From contig NZ_FOXO01000012.1 in assembly GCF_900115735.1 (NCBI RefSeq), positions 1 through 64,000 of the forward strand: a DNA stretch of 64,000 nucleotides. Direction: 5' to 3'. Origin of the DNA: Butyrivibrio proteoclasticus (lineage in GTDB: Bacteria; Bacillota; Clostridia; Lachnospirales; Lachnospiraceae). Of the stretch, positions 1-8,825 are shown piece after piece. The notes beneath the pieces are model-generated. The model made no database searches, had not been told where the DNA came from, and saw nothing but the letters and a program-made list of their open reading frames with translations. Both the position numbers and the translations under genes were made by a program. Position 1 is the stretch's first letter; each line of letters opens with the position of its first letter.

Positions 1-202
<202 letters not shown>

Positions 203-537
203 AAAAGTTTGATCAGGCTAGAACTTAAGCTTGGCTTTTGTTCTGTCCGTTATTTACTATTTCTTTGTTCTGAATAAATTCTCTTTAGAGCATTGGTCTT
301 GCGAATTGCTTCGCAATTCCCAAGCTTTTGCATTCGCAAAATGTAATCAGTCAATCATAAATCTCATTGAGCAAGCTCATTCGATTTCTGTTTTCCTGAT
401 TCCACAATGCTCATTGCTTTTTGGAATTTTTCAGGGTTGCATTACTGTTTATTTGTCAAGGTGCAGGAGCTCAAAATCCGCTCCAGTGCTGCATTTGCAA
501 CGCTTTGTGTTTCACTACTGCATCAGCAACGAATACA
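203..537 (-). other. rRNA operon leader, about 330 nt, with boxA-like element
   Basis: This stretch between the rRNA promoter and the 16S 5' end holds no credible gene. On the minus strand it contains small hairpins, such as GCGAATTGCTTCGCAATTC at 300-318, and a boxA-like TGCTCTAAAGAG at 281-292 that could load the rRNA antitermination complex. The length and position fit a precursor leader removed during 16S processing. The boxA assignment is a resemblance only. Confidence 0.6.
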
Positions 538-566
538 AATATATCACTGTAGGCCATATGTGTCAA
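538..566 (-). promoter_or_regulatory. rRNA operon promoter
   Basis: On the minus strand a perfect -35 TTGACA (561-566) is followed after 17 bp by -10 TATATT (538-543). The upstream side (567-610) is AT-rich with A and T tracts, as expected for an UP element. It sits just 3' of the stop codon at 630 with no terminator between, so read-through from the membrane-protein gene into the rRNA operon is possible. Confidence 0.75.
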
Positions 567-629
567 CAACAAATTTCATTTTTTCTCAAAAAATTTATAT
601 TCGTTTATAATGTCCAAAATACCATTAAC

Positions 630-2330
630 TTATCTAAGCACATAGCCTTTAATATCTATAGAGTTTATCATTGTTCCAGCATCGAACTCTCCCGTGACTT
701 TGACTTCGGTTATAATAAAATTTCCTTTGGGATTAACCTTCACATTTTGAGATATTATCTCTCGTTTTCTATTATCATCATTTATATCTGCTTCTTCTAA
801 ATCTACCAGCTTATCTATAATTTCGCTAAGATCAGCTGTTCCTACATAATCACCGCTCGTAGTTTCAAGTTGCACCTGATTGGTTTTATCACTTGAAATA
901 AAGCAATCAACAAAACATATCTCTTTATATTCTTCTACATCTAAAGAATCTACATCTCTGTATGCATAGATATAGAAATTATCAGATTTATTATCATACT
1001 CATTTTCCGAGCCATTCTTTAATTCCTCCAGCTGTTCTTTAGAATAATTGTCTTCAAGATATTTATTTCCTACATATCCGCTTTCCCACCTAATTGTCTT
1101 ATATGCTTCAAAAGCAACATTTTTCTCAAAATCTTCTCCTTTTGATATAGCAGCAAAATACTTTTCAAGCCTGTGCTTTTGAGACATTAATACAACGCTC
1201 TTATAATTTGTAAATGGCACAACAAGAACAATAAAAGTCATGGCAATAATTATAAATATCAAGCTGAATGTAATGTCTTCTGCACTAAAAAAGTCTATAC
1301 AATACATAGCAAAGTACAGGATTTCAAAAACAATAAAAGCAAGTCCAAAATATCTTGATCTAGTAAAGCCATAATCCGCAACCCTCATATATAGACACAT
1401 AATCTGAAGCACGATAAAGGGAATAAATAAAAACGGCATAATCCTGATCGGCTTCAGAAATCTCTCCTGACAACATCCGCTTGCCATTGTCCAGATAACG
1501 ATTCCAAATAAAAACAATGCTGTAAGTATTGAAAATACCTGATTTTTAGGAAACTGCCATGTGAATACAATTTTAAATATATATAAATAAATTATAAAAA
1601 AAGCTATTGCAAGAAGTCCTGTAAATATATATGCAAGAACAATCTTTGAAAACTTTGAAAAATCATTTTCTGTTTTTGAAATTCCCATAAGGCTGCATGG
1701 ATAAGCCACAAGTCCAACAAGCATTATTTCACATCGCATAATTAGATCAATTGACGATGTTTCAATAATAAGTGCATCAAAGATCAGCAAGACCAACAAA
1801 ATTCCAAGATCAATAATTCCATAGACCAGAAGAGCTTTCATCATACCGCAAAAAGCTTTGGCAACATATGTTTCAAAACATTCACCGGATCTTTTATAAA
1901 TAAAGTAAACAGAAAGACCTACCGCTGTTACAAGGTAGCATACAAAAATATCAAAGGCAGTTTCAGTAAGCAGTTCTGCATTTTCAATATTTTCCTTAAG
2001 CGAACTCTCGAGCAAAACATTTACCCAGGCATAATAATACGTTATTACAACTGATACAGGGATAATGACTGCATATATGATTGTTTTCTTTTTCTCAAAA
2101 TATCCATGATAATGATAGATAGTTTCACACAATAAGACTCCCGGAACTATACCATATAACAGTAGTTTCAAAAATGGAATAATCGTTTTTATTATATATG
2201 AATTAGAAATTCCATCCCCTTGTATTGTCCACAAAACAGTTGCAACTAAAAAAATTGCAATTGAAAATAAATACTCCTTTACTACATCCACAAACTTTAC
2301 TTTTATTTCTTCAATCCACTTAAATTTCAC
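630..2330 (-). CDS. DUF4153-type polytopic membrane protein
   Basis: Predicted integral membrane protein of about 566 residues. The first ~390 residues are a series of about 11-12 hydrophobic segments, and the segment with RVADYGFTRSRYFGL resembles the conserved core of the DUF4153 family. The last ~170 residues are soluble, acidic and probably a separate domain (CFVDCFISSDKTNQVQLETTSG). Function is unknown. An ATG at 2336 lies only 1 nt after the GGGGAG ribosome-binding site, whereas the GTG at 2330 has 7-nt spacing, so I chose GTG. It is the last gene of the TPR-thiN-CDF operon, 11-17 nt after the CDF stop. Confidence 0.75.
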   Translation of the reverse strand: MKFKWIEEIKVKFVDVVKEYLFSIAIFLVATVLWTIQGDGISNSYIIKTIIPFLKLLLYGIVPGVLLCETIYHYHGYFEKKKTIIYAVIIPVSVVITYYYAWVNVLLESSLKENIENAELLTETAFDIFVCYLVTAVGLSVYFIYKRSGECFETYVAKAFCGMMKALLVYGIIDLGILLVLLIFDALIIETSSIDLIMRCEIMLVGLVAYPCSLMGISKTENDFSKFSKIVLAYIFTGLLAIAFFIIYLYIFKIVFTWQFPKNQVFSILTALFLFGIVIWTMASGCCQERFLKPIRIMPFLFIPFIVLQIMCLYMRVADYGFTRSRYFGLAFIVFEILYFAMYCIDFFSAEDITFSLIFIIIAMTFIVLVVPFTNYKSVVLMSQKHRLEKYFAAISKGEDFEKNVAFEAYKTIRWESGYVGNKYLEDNYSKEQLEELKNGSENEYDNKSDNFYIYAYRDVDSLDVEEYKEICFVDCFISSDKTNQVQLETTSGDYVGTADLSEIIDKLVDLEEADINDDNRKREIISQNVKVNPKGNFIITEVKVTGEFDAGTMINSIDIKGYVLR

Positions 2331-2347
2331 GCGCATACTCCCCGGTA

Positions 2348-3523
2348 TTACTTATCAGCTCTTTTTTCTTTATCTATAGTAATCTCGCAATCCATAACGT
2401 CCTTAATCAATGAATATCTTTTTAGATAATCAATTATGAATGTATCAGATAACGTGTAATCATATGGAACAACAACATCAAACTTGAGTGTCTTTCTTCC
2501 ATCATGACGATGAATGATTCTGAAATCATGAAAAGAAAGCTTAGAATCAAGTTTTATCAATGCCTCACTTATTTTTTTCTTGAGTTCATCCGTTTCAGCA
2601 TCTCCTTCGACAACCGGGTCCATATGTATGACTGCTATGCAATGATACTTTTGATGAAGCTCATTTTCTATGAAATCTATCATGTCATGTACTGATATCA
2701 AATCTCTGTCAGATGGGACTTCCACATGTAATGACATAAATATTCTTGTAGGTCCATAGTTATGAATAGTTATGTCATGAACTCCCAATACTCCATCATA
2801 TGAATTAACCGTTTCAGACACATCTCTTAAAAGCTCTTTACTTGGCGGTTCTCCAAGGAGCGGATTTATAGTATCTCTAGCCGCATCCCATCCTGATCTG
2901 ATAATAAGAATTGCAACTAAAATACCTGCAAATCCATCGATATTCAATTTAAAAATGAAATTTATCAAAGCAGAAATAAAAACTATAGAAGTAGTTACTA
3001 CGTCTGAAATACTGTCGATAGCAACAGATTTTAAAGTAGCACTTTCTATCAGCTTGGACGCTGAAAAATTACTTTGAAACATAATGAGTTTTACAAAAAT
3101 AGAGATAATAAGAATTACTGCGATATAATAGTTAAAATCAACTTCCTCAGGATGAAATATCCTATTCACAGATTGTTGTAGCAACTCCACACCGGTAATA
3201 ATTATGAGCAAAGACACAATAAGGCCCGCAACATACTCAAGTCTGCCATGTCCAAATGGATGCTCAGCGTCTGCTTCCTGGCCTGATAGTTTAAAACCAA
3301 TCAAAGTCACTATGGAAGATGCCGCATCGGATAAATTATTAAATGCGTCACCGAGAATTGAAATTGAGCCACTGATGACACCTGCCAACAACTTTATGAT
3401 AAAAAGAAAAAAATTAAAGGCAATGCCCATAGCACCACTAATGATGCCATAGCGTTGCCTTACACCAGGATCCTGAACCTTATCATAATTATTTATTAGT
3501 CTTTTTGCCAAAAAACAAATCAT
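2348..3523 (-). CDS. Cation diffusion facilitator (CDF) family metal transporter
   Basis: A 391-residue inner-membrane metal/proton antiporter of the CDF family. Six transmembrane segments occupy roughly residues 28-225. Metal-site residues are visible in TM2 (DAFNNLSDAASS, residues 59-70) and TM5 (AIDSISDVVTT), together with the family signature HPFGHGRLEY after TM2. The cytoplasmic C-terminal dimerisation domain runs from about 230 to 385. Which divalent metal it exports cannot be read from these motifs. The ATG overlaps the thiN stop as ATGA, so the two are translationally coupled. Confidence 0.9.
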   Translation of the reverse strand: MICFLAKRLINNYDKVQDPGVRQRYGIISGAMGIAFNFFLFIIKLLAGVISGSISILGDAFNNLSDAASSIVTLIGFKLSGQEADAEHPFGHGRLEYVAGLIVSLLIIITGVELLQQSVNRIFHPEEVDFNYYIAVILIISIFVKLIMFQSNFSASKLIESATLKSVAIDSISDVVTTSIVFISALINFIFKLNIDGFAGILVAILIIRSGWDAARDTINPLLGEPPSKELLRDVSETVNSYDGVLGVHDITIHNYGPTRIFMSLHVEVPSDRDLISVHDMIDFIENELHQKYHCIAVIHMDPVVEGDAETDELKKKISEALIKLDSKLSFHDFRIIHRHDGRKTLKFDVVVPYDYTLSDTFIIDYLKRYSLIKDVMDCEITIDKEKRADK

Positions 3524-4206
3524 GTCTCATCAGAGAAATACACTGTGATAAGTAGAGTCCCCTCTTCTACAGTTATCTCTGCCTCCTCATCGATGATAAA
3601 TTCATTGCTTACTCCCAGTGGAAAATCATTGGTAAGAGTTCCACTCTCTAAATTATACATCAGCCCTTTAATTGTAACACCTTTTGATATGTCAGAAAGA
3701 GAAAATACTGATATATAGCCACTGTTTCCCCTGTGAAATTTAACTGTTTCGTTGTGCGCCACCAAAAGCATCTTATCATACTCCATGATATAGCCTTTAG
3801 CGCCATGATTTTTTATAAAATTCAGAGTCTGTATATTCGCAATCGTGTGATCAACTCTTTTTCCGCCCAGAGCGCCATATAAAAAGAATTTGCGATATCC
3901 TTTTTCAAGTCCTATCTTGACCGCCTTTATAGTATCAGTGTCATCTTTCTTAACATTCAGGCGAACAATCCTGTCAGGGTCAGTCTCTTCTATTTCCATA
4001 AGGTCTCTTATTGCCATATCACCTTTTTCAGAAAGAGAATCAAAATCGCCAACAATAAGATCCGGTAAAACCCCCACATTCCTTGCATGCAAAAAACCTG
4101 CATCACATGCAATACAAAAATCTCCTTCTTCAAGGTCAATCTCGACAGGATAAAAATCTCCTGCAGAAATAATCACACACTTTCCATTTTTTATTTCACT
4201 GTTCAT
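3520..4206 (-). CDS. thiN: Thiamine pyrophosphokinase
   Basis: Transfers pyrophosphate from ATP to thiamine, making thiamine pyrophosphate in one step. The 228-residue protein has the family motifs CDAGFLHARNVGVLPDLIVGD with GDFDS, then KKDDTDT, then GALGGKRVDHTIAN. An in-frame extension to 4248 exists, but the ATG at 4206 forms an ATGA overlap with the upstream stop (4203-4205) and aligns with the usual N terminus (ISAGDF), so it is preferred. Its place ahead of a CDF transporter gives no direct hint of thiamine regulation; no TPP riboswitch is visible. Confidence 0.92.
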   Translation of the reverse strand: MNSEIKNGKCVIISAGDFYPVEIDLEEGDFCIACDAGFLHARNVGVLPDLIVGDFDSLSEKGDMAIRDLMEIEETDPDRIVRLNVKKDDTDTIKAVKIGLEKGYRKFFLYGALGGKRVDHTIANIQTLNFIKNHGAKGYIMEYDKMLLVAHNETVKFHRGNSGYISVFSLSDISKGVTIKGLMYNLESGTLTNDFPLGVSNEFIIDEEAEITVEEGTLLITVYFSDET

Positions 4207-5561
4207 GCTTTTATCCTTGATTCGATAGTATCTATATCCATAACCCACTCATTGGCACCTCCCCAGTCGCCTACGATAGTCTCATCAATTGTGCCGTCTT
4301 CATAGGTAATAGTAGTATCCAACCTGTAATTCATCTTGGCAACCTTGGTTGAATTACCGGAAGTGATATAACTATACAAATAGGTTACAGAATACTGTGT
4401 GTGCGGATACAGATTATCATTTATAGCTGCAGGCTCATAAGAGATTGACGCTCTCTGGACGCCGTCATCTTCGAAAAAATTAGCCCAAAGTGTTATAACT
4501 CCGGAAGTTGATGGATTCTCATCAAAGTCAAGAAAATGATAGCTCCATTTATCTTCGTTACAATCAAGAACTATGCCCTCTCTGCTAATAGGAATATAAG
4601 TCGTATTTTCAAGTGGAGTCTCCTGCTTGTTAAGAAACACATCCCTAAGTGAAATATATTCATCAGAGACTACAAAACCACGCAGCTCATCTACATTTCC
4701 AACATCAAGCTGCTCAAAAATCCCAGAAAAAACAGAGAGAACTTCCTGAGAATTATCCAAACACTTTTTAAAACTATCGATTTCATCTGAGGTACCAAGT
4801 GCTGAAGTAACGTCAGATATAAGGTTTATATATTTGGTAGCATCTTCCAAATCCAGTGAAAAAGAACTAATATTCGGAGTCACAAAAGATAATATAGCCT
4901 TCTTAAGCTCGTCTGTTGGAGCCTTCTGATACACAGAAAGCATAGTTCTTATCAGCTCTTCGTATTCAGAATAGCTTGAGTTACCTGACCTGAATAATGA
5001 ATCCGCATCATCTCCATAGCTCGATTCAAAGCACCTTTCAGAAGCTGCATTCAAAATATCAATAGCCTCTTCATTACTATTGTCATCAACAAGTACTGAC
5101 AAAATAGCCTTTACTGTATCAATGTTTGCTCTTTCCTCATTCATTGCCGTCACAGATTCGTTAAGAACAATTATATGGTAATTATCAAGAAGTGCTTCGT
5201 TATTAGTATTCTCCCAACCGGTATAAAGAGTATCCTTGGCATTTTGTGAATCATCAACACTAAGATAAGCCCCTGCAAGATTGGCATATGCCTTAACTGA
5301 TTTAGAATCTATATCAATAGCTTTTGTGTAGGATTCAATTGCTGCTTCATAATCTGCATTTTCAGTATATTTATCGCCTGCAGCTATCGCCTTATTTACC
5401 TTAACAAACGGCAGGTGCAAATAGACAGAATAACCTCCAACAAGTAAAAGAGCTGTTGAAGCCGCCACTATTACAAGCTTCTTCATGTCTATCCTTTTTC
5501 TGCGACGCTTTTTATATTTATATCCGGATATATAACCGGATTTCTTTCTCCTGTAATTCAA
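4203..5561 (-). CDS. TPR-repeat membrane-anchored protein
   Basis: About 452 residues: a short, strongly basic cytoplasmic head (KYKKRRRKRI), one transmembrane helix (LVIVAASTALLLVGGYSVYL), then an extracytoplasmic part with at least two tetratricopeptide repeats (NADYEAAIESYTKAIDID, residues ~70-130). The C-terminal ~180 residues match no family I recognise. Two starts have good ribosome-binding sites: TTG at 5561 (GAAGGA) and ATG at 5486 (AAAGGA). I favour TTG because the basic head looks coded, but ATG (427 residues) is a real alternative. The frame stays open upstream without coding character. First gene of the operon. Confidence 0.75.
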   Translation of the reverse strand: MNYRRKKSGYISGYKYKKRRRKRIDMKKLVIVAASTALLLVGGYSVYLHLPFVKVNKAIAAGDKYTENADYEAAIESYTKAIDIDSKSVKAYANLAGAYLSVDDSQNAKDTLYTGWENTNNEALLDNYHIIVLNESVTAMNEERANIDTVKAILSVLVDDNSNEEAIDILNAASERCFESSYGDDADSLFRSGNSSYSEYEELIRTMLSVYQKAPTDELKKAILSFVTPNISSFSLDLEDATKYINLISDVTSALGTSDEIDSFKKCLDNSQEVLSVFSGIFEQLDVGNVDELRGFVVSDEYISLRDVFLNKQETPLENTTYIPISREGIVLDCNEDKWSYHFLDFDENPSTSGVITLWANFFEDDGVQRASISYEPAAINDNLYPHTQYSVTYLYSYITSGNSTKVAKMNYRLDTTITYEDGTIDETIVGDWGGANEWVMDIDTIESRIKA

Positions 5562-5614
5562 TTTGATTCCTTCTCTTTCAAAAATAAAAAAATTATAAAC
5601 TAAAAACAAGCAAT

Positions 5615-5643
5615 AGTATAACACGAAAAATAATATATCTAAA
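5615..5643 (-). promoter_or_regulatory. Promoter of the TPR-thiN-CDF-DUF4153 operon
   Basis: On the minus strand, -35 TTTAGA (5638-5643), 17 bp, -10 TATACT (5615-5620). It is divergent to, and about 20 bp from, the candidate rpiB promoter. The -10 is good and the -35 is four of six. Confidence 0.45.
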
Positions 5644-5666
5644 GTCAGAATTAATAACAAAATCCT

Positions 5667-5696
5667 TTGACTAAAATATTGCAAAAATAATACAAA
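5667..5696 (+). promoter_or_regulatory. Candidate promoter of the RpiB-family gene
   Basis: TTGACT (5667-5672), 18-bp spacer, TACAAA (5691-5696). This would give a leader of about 95 nt ending in the ribosome-binding site AGAAAGGA at 5779-5786. A second TACAAT about 35 bp further on is an alternative -10. Confidence 0.4.
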
Positions 5697-5797
5697 AATC
5701 TTAAATTCATAGACGCAAGTTTTTAATACAATTAAAATAGAAGTATACGGTAATAAACTAATAGAAGAACTATTGAAATAAAGAAAGGAATAAAAAA

Positions 5798-6442
5798 ATG
5801 AAAATTGCACTTATCAATGAAAACAGCCAGGCCGCAAAAAATGAAATGATTTACAATTCATTAAAAAAAGTTGCGGACAAACATGGGTTTGAAGTATTCA
5901 ACTATGGAATGTATTCTGCTGAAGACAAGGCCCAACTGACATATGTTCAGAACGGTATCCTCGCATGTGTTCTTCTTAATTCAGGTGCTGTTGACTATGT
6001 AGTAACAGGATGTGGAACAGGTGAAGGTGCTATGCTTGCATGCAACAGTTTCCCCGGAGTTATCTGCGGACATGTAACTGATCCTCTTGACGCTTATACA
6101 TTTGCACAGATCAATGATGGCAATGCCATTTCAATTAACTTTGCACTTAAATCAGGTTGGGGCGCTGAACTCAACCTTGAATACATCTTCGAAAAGCTTT
6201 TCTGCGAAGAAAGCGGTCAGGGATATCCAAGAGAAAGAGCTGTACCAGAGCAGCGCAACAAGAGAATTCTTGATGAAGTAAAGAAGGTTACTTATGTTCA
6301 GGATGTGCCTTCCATCCTCAAGAATCTTGATCAGGAGCTTGTAAAAGGAGCACTTTCAGGTGAGCACTTCCTTGAGTACTTCGATGCAAACGCAAAAGAC
6401 GAAAGCATCAAAGCAGCTGTTCACGAAATACTTGGAAAGTAA
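5798..6442 (+). CDS. RpiB/LacA/LacB-family sugar-phosphate isomerase
   Basis: A 214-residue protein of the family that interconverts aldose and ketose phosphates (ribose-5-P, allose-6-P or galactose-6-P). Visible family features are the N-terminal MKIALINENSQAAKNE, the VTGCGTGEGAMLACN phosphate/substrate loop (residues ~70-84) with the active-site Cys, and the GNAISINFALKSGWGAEL segment. It is longer than classic RpiB (~150) because of an extra C-terminal ~60 residues, as in related Clostridia proteins. The substrate cannot be assigned. It is the only plus-strand protein gene in the window, convergent with the arabinofuranosidase gene. Confidence 0.85.
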   Translation: MKIALINENSQAAKNEMIYNSLKKVADKHGFEVFNYGMYSAEDKAQLTYVQNGILACVLLNSGAVDYVVTGCGTGEGAMLACNSFPGVICGHVTDPLDAYTFAQINDGNAISINFALKSGWGAELNLEYIFEKLFCEESGQGYPRERAVPEQRNKRILDEVKKVTYVQDVPSILKNLDQELVKGALSGEHFLEYFDANAKDESIKAAVHEILGK

Positions 6443-6543
6443 TTAGGGAATGGCTACGCGGAAGGTTTTGGGGTGAGGACGCAAATTTAAGTAAATAAAA
6501 GTCCTGATTCACTCTGTATCTTTCGCTGTGATTCGTGACGAAT

Positions 6544-6605
6544 AAAAAAACTGTCATAGCTTGTTTCATGCTTATTCAAAGCACAAGCTATGACAGTTTT
6601 TTTTT
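6544..6605. terminator. Bidirectional intrinsic terminator
   Basis: A perfect 14-bp stem (CTGTCATAGCTTGT at 6551-6564 with its complement at 6583-6596) around an 18-nt loop, with an A-run on the left and a nine-T run on the right. It lies between the convergent rpiB-like and arabinofuranosidase genes and can serve both. Confidence 0.9.
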
Positions 6606-6691
6606 ATTCTACTCATCAGCAGCTCAAGATAAATCGCTCATCAGGGCTTTTATCAACTAAATTTGCTGTCCATCGCGATAACATCTTTGTT

Positions 6692-8626
6692 TCATAATAC
6701 AATAACTGCAATAGAATTGGACACAGACTCATAAATACTGTCTATAGAAACTTTATTTGAAACCAGTGCAACTTTCTGTGGCTGCTCAATGCTGTTGCAG
6801 TCATCTACAGATCCTTTTAGCGTATATATAGTAACATCCTTACCACTTGCTACTTCAATAAGGCTTTGTCCATTTACCAGCACTTTGTCCAGACAAATGC
6901 CTGCATCTTTTGATCCCGCATTAATTATCTTTACATATACATGCTCATCATCTTTTGACGCAGTTACATAGACTCTGTCCTTTTCAAGGTCATCAAAGTC
7001 TACATCTATAAGCTCTGTTCCTGTAAAGTTTGAATAGATCTTTTGAACATAATAGCTTGGTGTTCCATAGGATGCGCTGGCATCAAACCATATAAGATCA
7101 GGCTGCCACTGGGTATATCCAAGGCGAGCAAAAAGAGGTGCATATGAAGCCATAAGTACTACATCTGCGTTCTTCTCAAGCCCAGTCATAAATGCAGCTT
7201 CTGCAAGAGCTGCGCCAAAACTGTTCCTCTTTTCAGGTGCTCTATCTGGATTTATGTGGCACGCATACTCTCCTGCGAATACTTTTCTGTGTCTGTCATA
7301 ATAATCATACATATGAACATTATCATAGAGCCAGTTATCTGACACATAATAGTGTTCATCTACAGCATAGCTGTAATCTGACTTCGCCTTCATTTTAGGC
7401 GAGAAGTTATCCCAAGCCTCTCTATAGTGATCAGATGTAACGTCAGGTCCTGCGCTTCCGCAGCACTTTATCTGAGGGTATTTCTCATGAATAGCCTTTT
7501 CAAAGACATCGTACCTGTGGAAGAAGTCTATTTTCTTAGTCTCCCACTGCTCATTGCCGATTCCTATAAATTTAAGATCAAAGCTATCAGGATGTCCCAT
7601 CTGAGCTCTCAGAGCTCCCCACTTGGTATCAGTAGCACCATTGGCAAACTCAATAAGGTCAAGGGCATCATTTACATATTCCATAAACTCCGGAGCAGAA
7701 CTGTCAATGAGCTGATCTGACTGATACTGACATGCAAGACCGACATTCATTACAGGAAGCGGCTCGCAGCCCAAGTACTCACATAAAAGGAAATACTCAT
7801 AAAAACCAATTCCAAGTGTCTGGTTATAATATGGAAAATCGCCAAGATCTCTGTTTCCCTTATCATCATCATTTCCATGAACCGCCCATCTGTTCCAGTT
7901 TGCTTTTCTTTCTTCAGAAGGACCAACAGTCAGCTTCCACTGATATCTGTTTGAGAGTTCATTGCCCTCCACTACGCAGCCGCCGGGAAATCTCATAAAT
8001 CCGGGCTTTAAATCTTTTAAAAGTTCACACAGGTCTTTCCTGAAAAGTCCAAGAACTGCATCTTCAGGATACATTCTGAACTGATCAAATAAAGCTTCTC
8101 CTTTTTCCTTGATAAGAACAACAAAAAGACCTCTTTCAATATCCTTTTTAGCTGTTATCTTTGTTTCATATTTTTTCCAATTATCTCCGGAAATCGTAAT
8201 CTCCTCTGAGTGACACAGCTTTTTTCCGCCCTGTGAAAAGATATTTACAGTCACTGTCTTATTTTCTTTTACTTTTGCATAAAAGCTTACGTTAGCGGAC
8301 TTACCTGCTTCAAGGTAAATTCCATCATATGCCTTGTTCGAAAAGCCTGCATTTTCTTCATTTGTCTTTACTACAAGATAATGTGGATTAACCTGGTTAA
8401 GAGGCTCTTTATCTGATACTTCTATCTCTGACTTACCTATAAAAGGATAGGCATTCCATCCGTAGAGATAAGCCCCTTTCTGATAATAATTGCACTTATG
8501 TCCATGAGCCTCTAAAAATTCAAAGCTCCTATTCTCAAGCATTTCTGCATGAAGTCCGCCATCAAGGCCATAATTTATATCCTCAAAAAACAGCCCAAAC
8601 ATTCCCTTGCTTATCGTTTTTCCCAT
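6692..8626 (-). CDS. Alpha-L-arabinofuranosidase, glycoside hydrolase family 51
   Basis: A 644-residue enzyme releasing terminal L-arabinofuranose from arabinoxylan or arabinan oligosaccharides. There is no signal peptide, so it should act in the cytoplasm on imported oligosaccharides. Seen in order: the N-terminal GLFFEDINYGLDGGLHAE motif, a carbohydrate-binding-like beta region (residues ~75-190), the GH51 barrel with MRFPGGC and the acid/base GNEQWE, then DEHYYV and FAGEYACH (the usual nucleophile region), and a C-terminal beta-sandwich. Ribosome-binding site AGAGGAATA lies 7 nt before the ATG. It fits a plant-polysaccharide-degrading gut or rumen organism. Confidence 0.93.
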   Translation of the reverse strand: MGKTISKGMFGLFFEDINYGLDGGLHAEMLENRSFEFLEAHGHKCNYYQKGAYLYGWNAYPFIGKSEIEVSDKEPLNQVNPHYLVVKTNEENAGFSNKAYDGIYLEAGKSANVSFYAKVKENKTVTVNIFSQGGKKLCHSEEITISGDNWKKYETKITAKKDIERGLFVVLIKEKGEALFDQFRMYPEDAVLGLFRKDLCELLKDLKPGFMRFPGGCVVEGNELSNRYQWKLTVGPSEERKANWNRWAVHGNDDDKGNRDLGDFPYYNQTLGIGFYEYFLLCEYLGCEPLPVMNVGLACQYQSDQLIDSSAPEFMEYVNDALDLIEFANGATDTKWGALRAQMGHPDSFDLKFIGIGNEQWETKKIDFFHRYDVFEKAIHEKYPQIKCCGSAGPDVTSDHYREAWDNFSPKMKAKSDYSYAVDEHYYVSDNWLYDNVHMYDYYDRHRKVFAGEYACHINPDRAPEKRNSFGAALAEAAFMTGLEKNADVVLMASYAPLFARLGYTQWQPDLIWFDASASYGTPSYYVQKIYSNFTGTELIDVDFDDLEKDRVYVTASKDDEHVYVKIINAGSKDAGICLDKVLVNGQSLIEVASGKDVTIYTLKGSVDDCNSIEQPQKVALVSNKVSIDSIYESVSNSIAVIVL

Positions 8627-8668
8627 ACAAATATTCCTCTCAATAATTATTGCATATATTTTCTAAGT

Positions 8669-8815
8669 ATGACATCTTGAACTAAATTCCAGAAATCCGC
8701 ATATACTGCGGATTTCGTGAGAATATGAGTGAAGAGTCAACCAAGCCTCATCGACGAAGTCGATTTAAATTGGCTTGGTTGATGCATTCTTGAATTGTTG
8801 ATTCAAGAATGCATA
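8669..8815 (-). repeat. 147-bp structured dispersed repeat, copy 1
   Basis: Same-orientation copy of 53468-53614: 147 bp each, with only four differences by eye. It holds three hairpins: a 14-bp stem at 8782-8814, a long stem with an inner CGAC/GTCG at 8738-8781, and a 9-bp stem with AAATCCGCA at 8693-8715. No T-run follows any of the hairpins on the minus strand, so it is not a standard terminator. It starts 10 nt after the stop codon of the HAD phosphatase gene. Confidence 0.9.
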
Positions 8816-8825
8816 GTTTTATACT

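Noticed and set aside
205..225. AGTTTGATCAGGCT on the plus strand, resembling the start of a 16S gene in the opposite orientation.
   Set aside because: It is only about 14 bases of likeness and no rRNA follows on the plus strand; the true 16S start is on the minus strand at ~202.
3520..4248. Longer start for thiamine pyrophosphokinase at 4248.
   Set aside because: The 14 extra residues overlap the upstream TPR gene, and the ATGA overlap at 4203-4206 gives the natural start.
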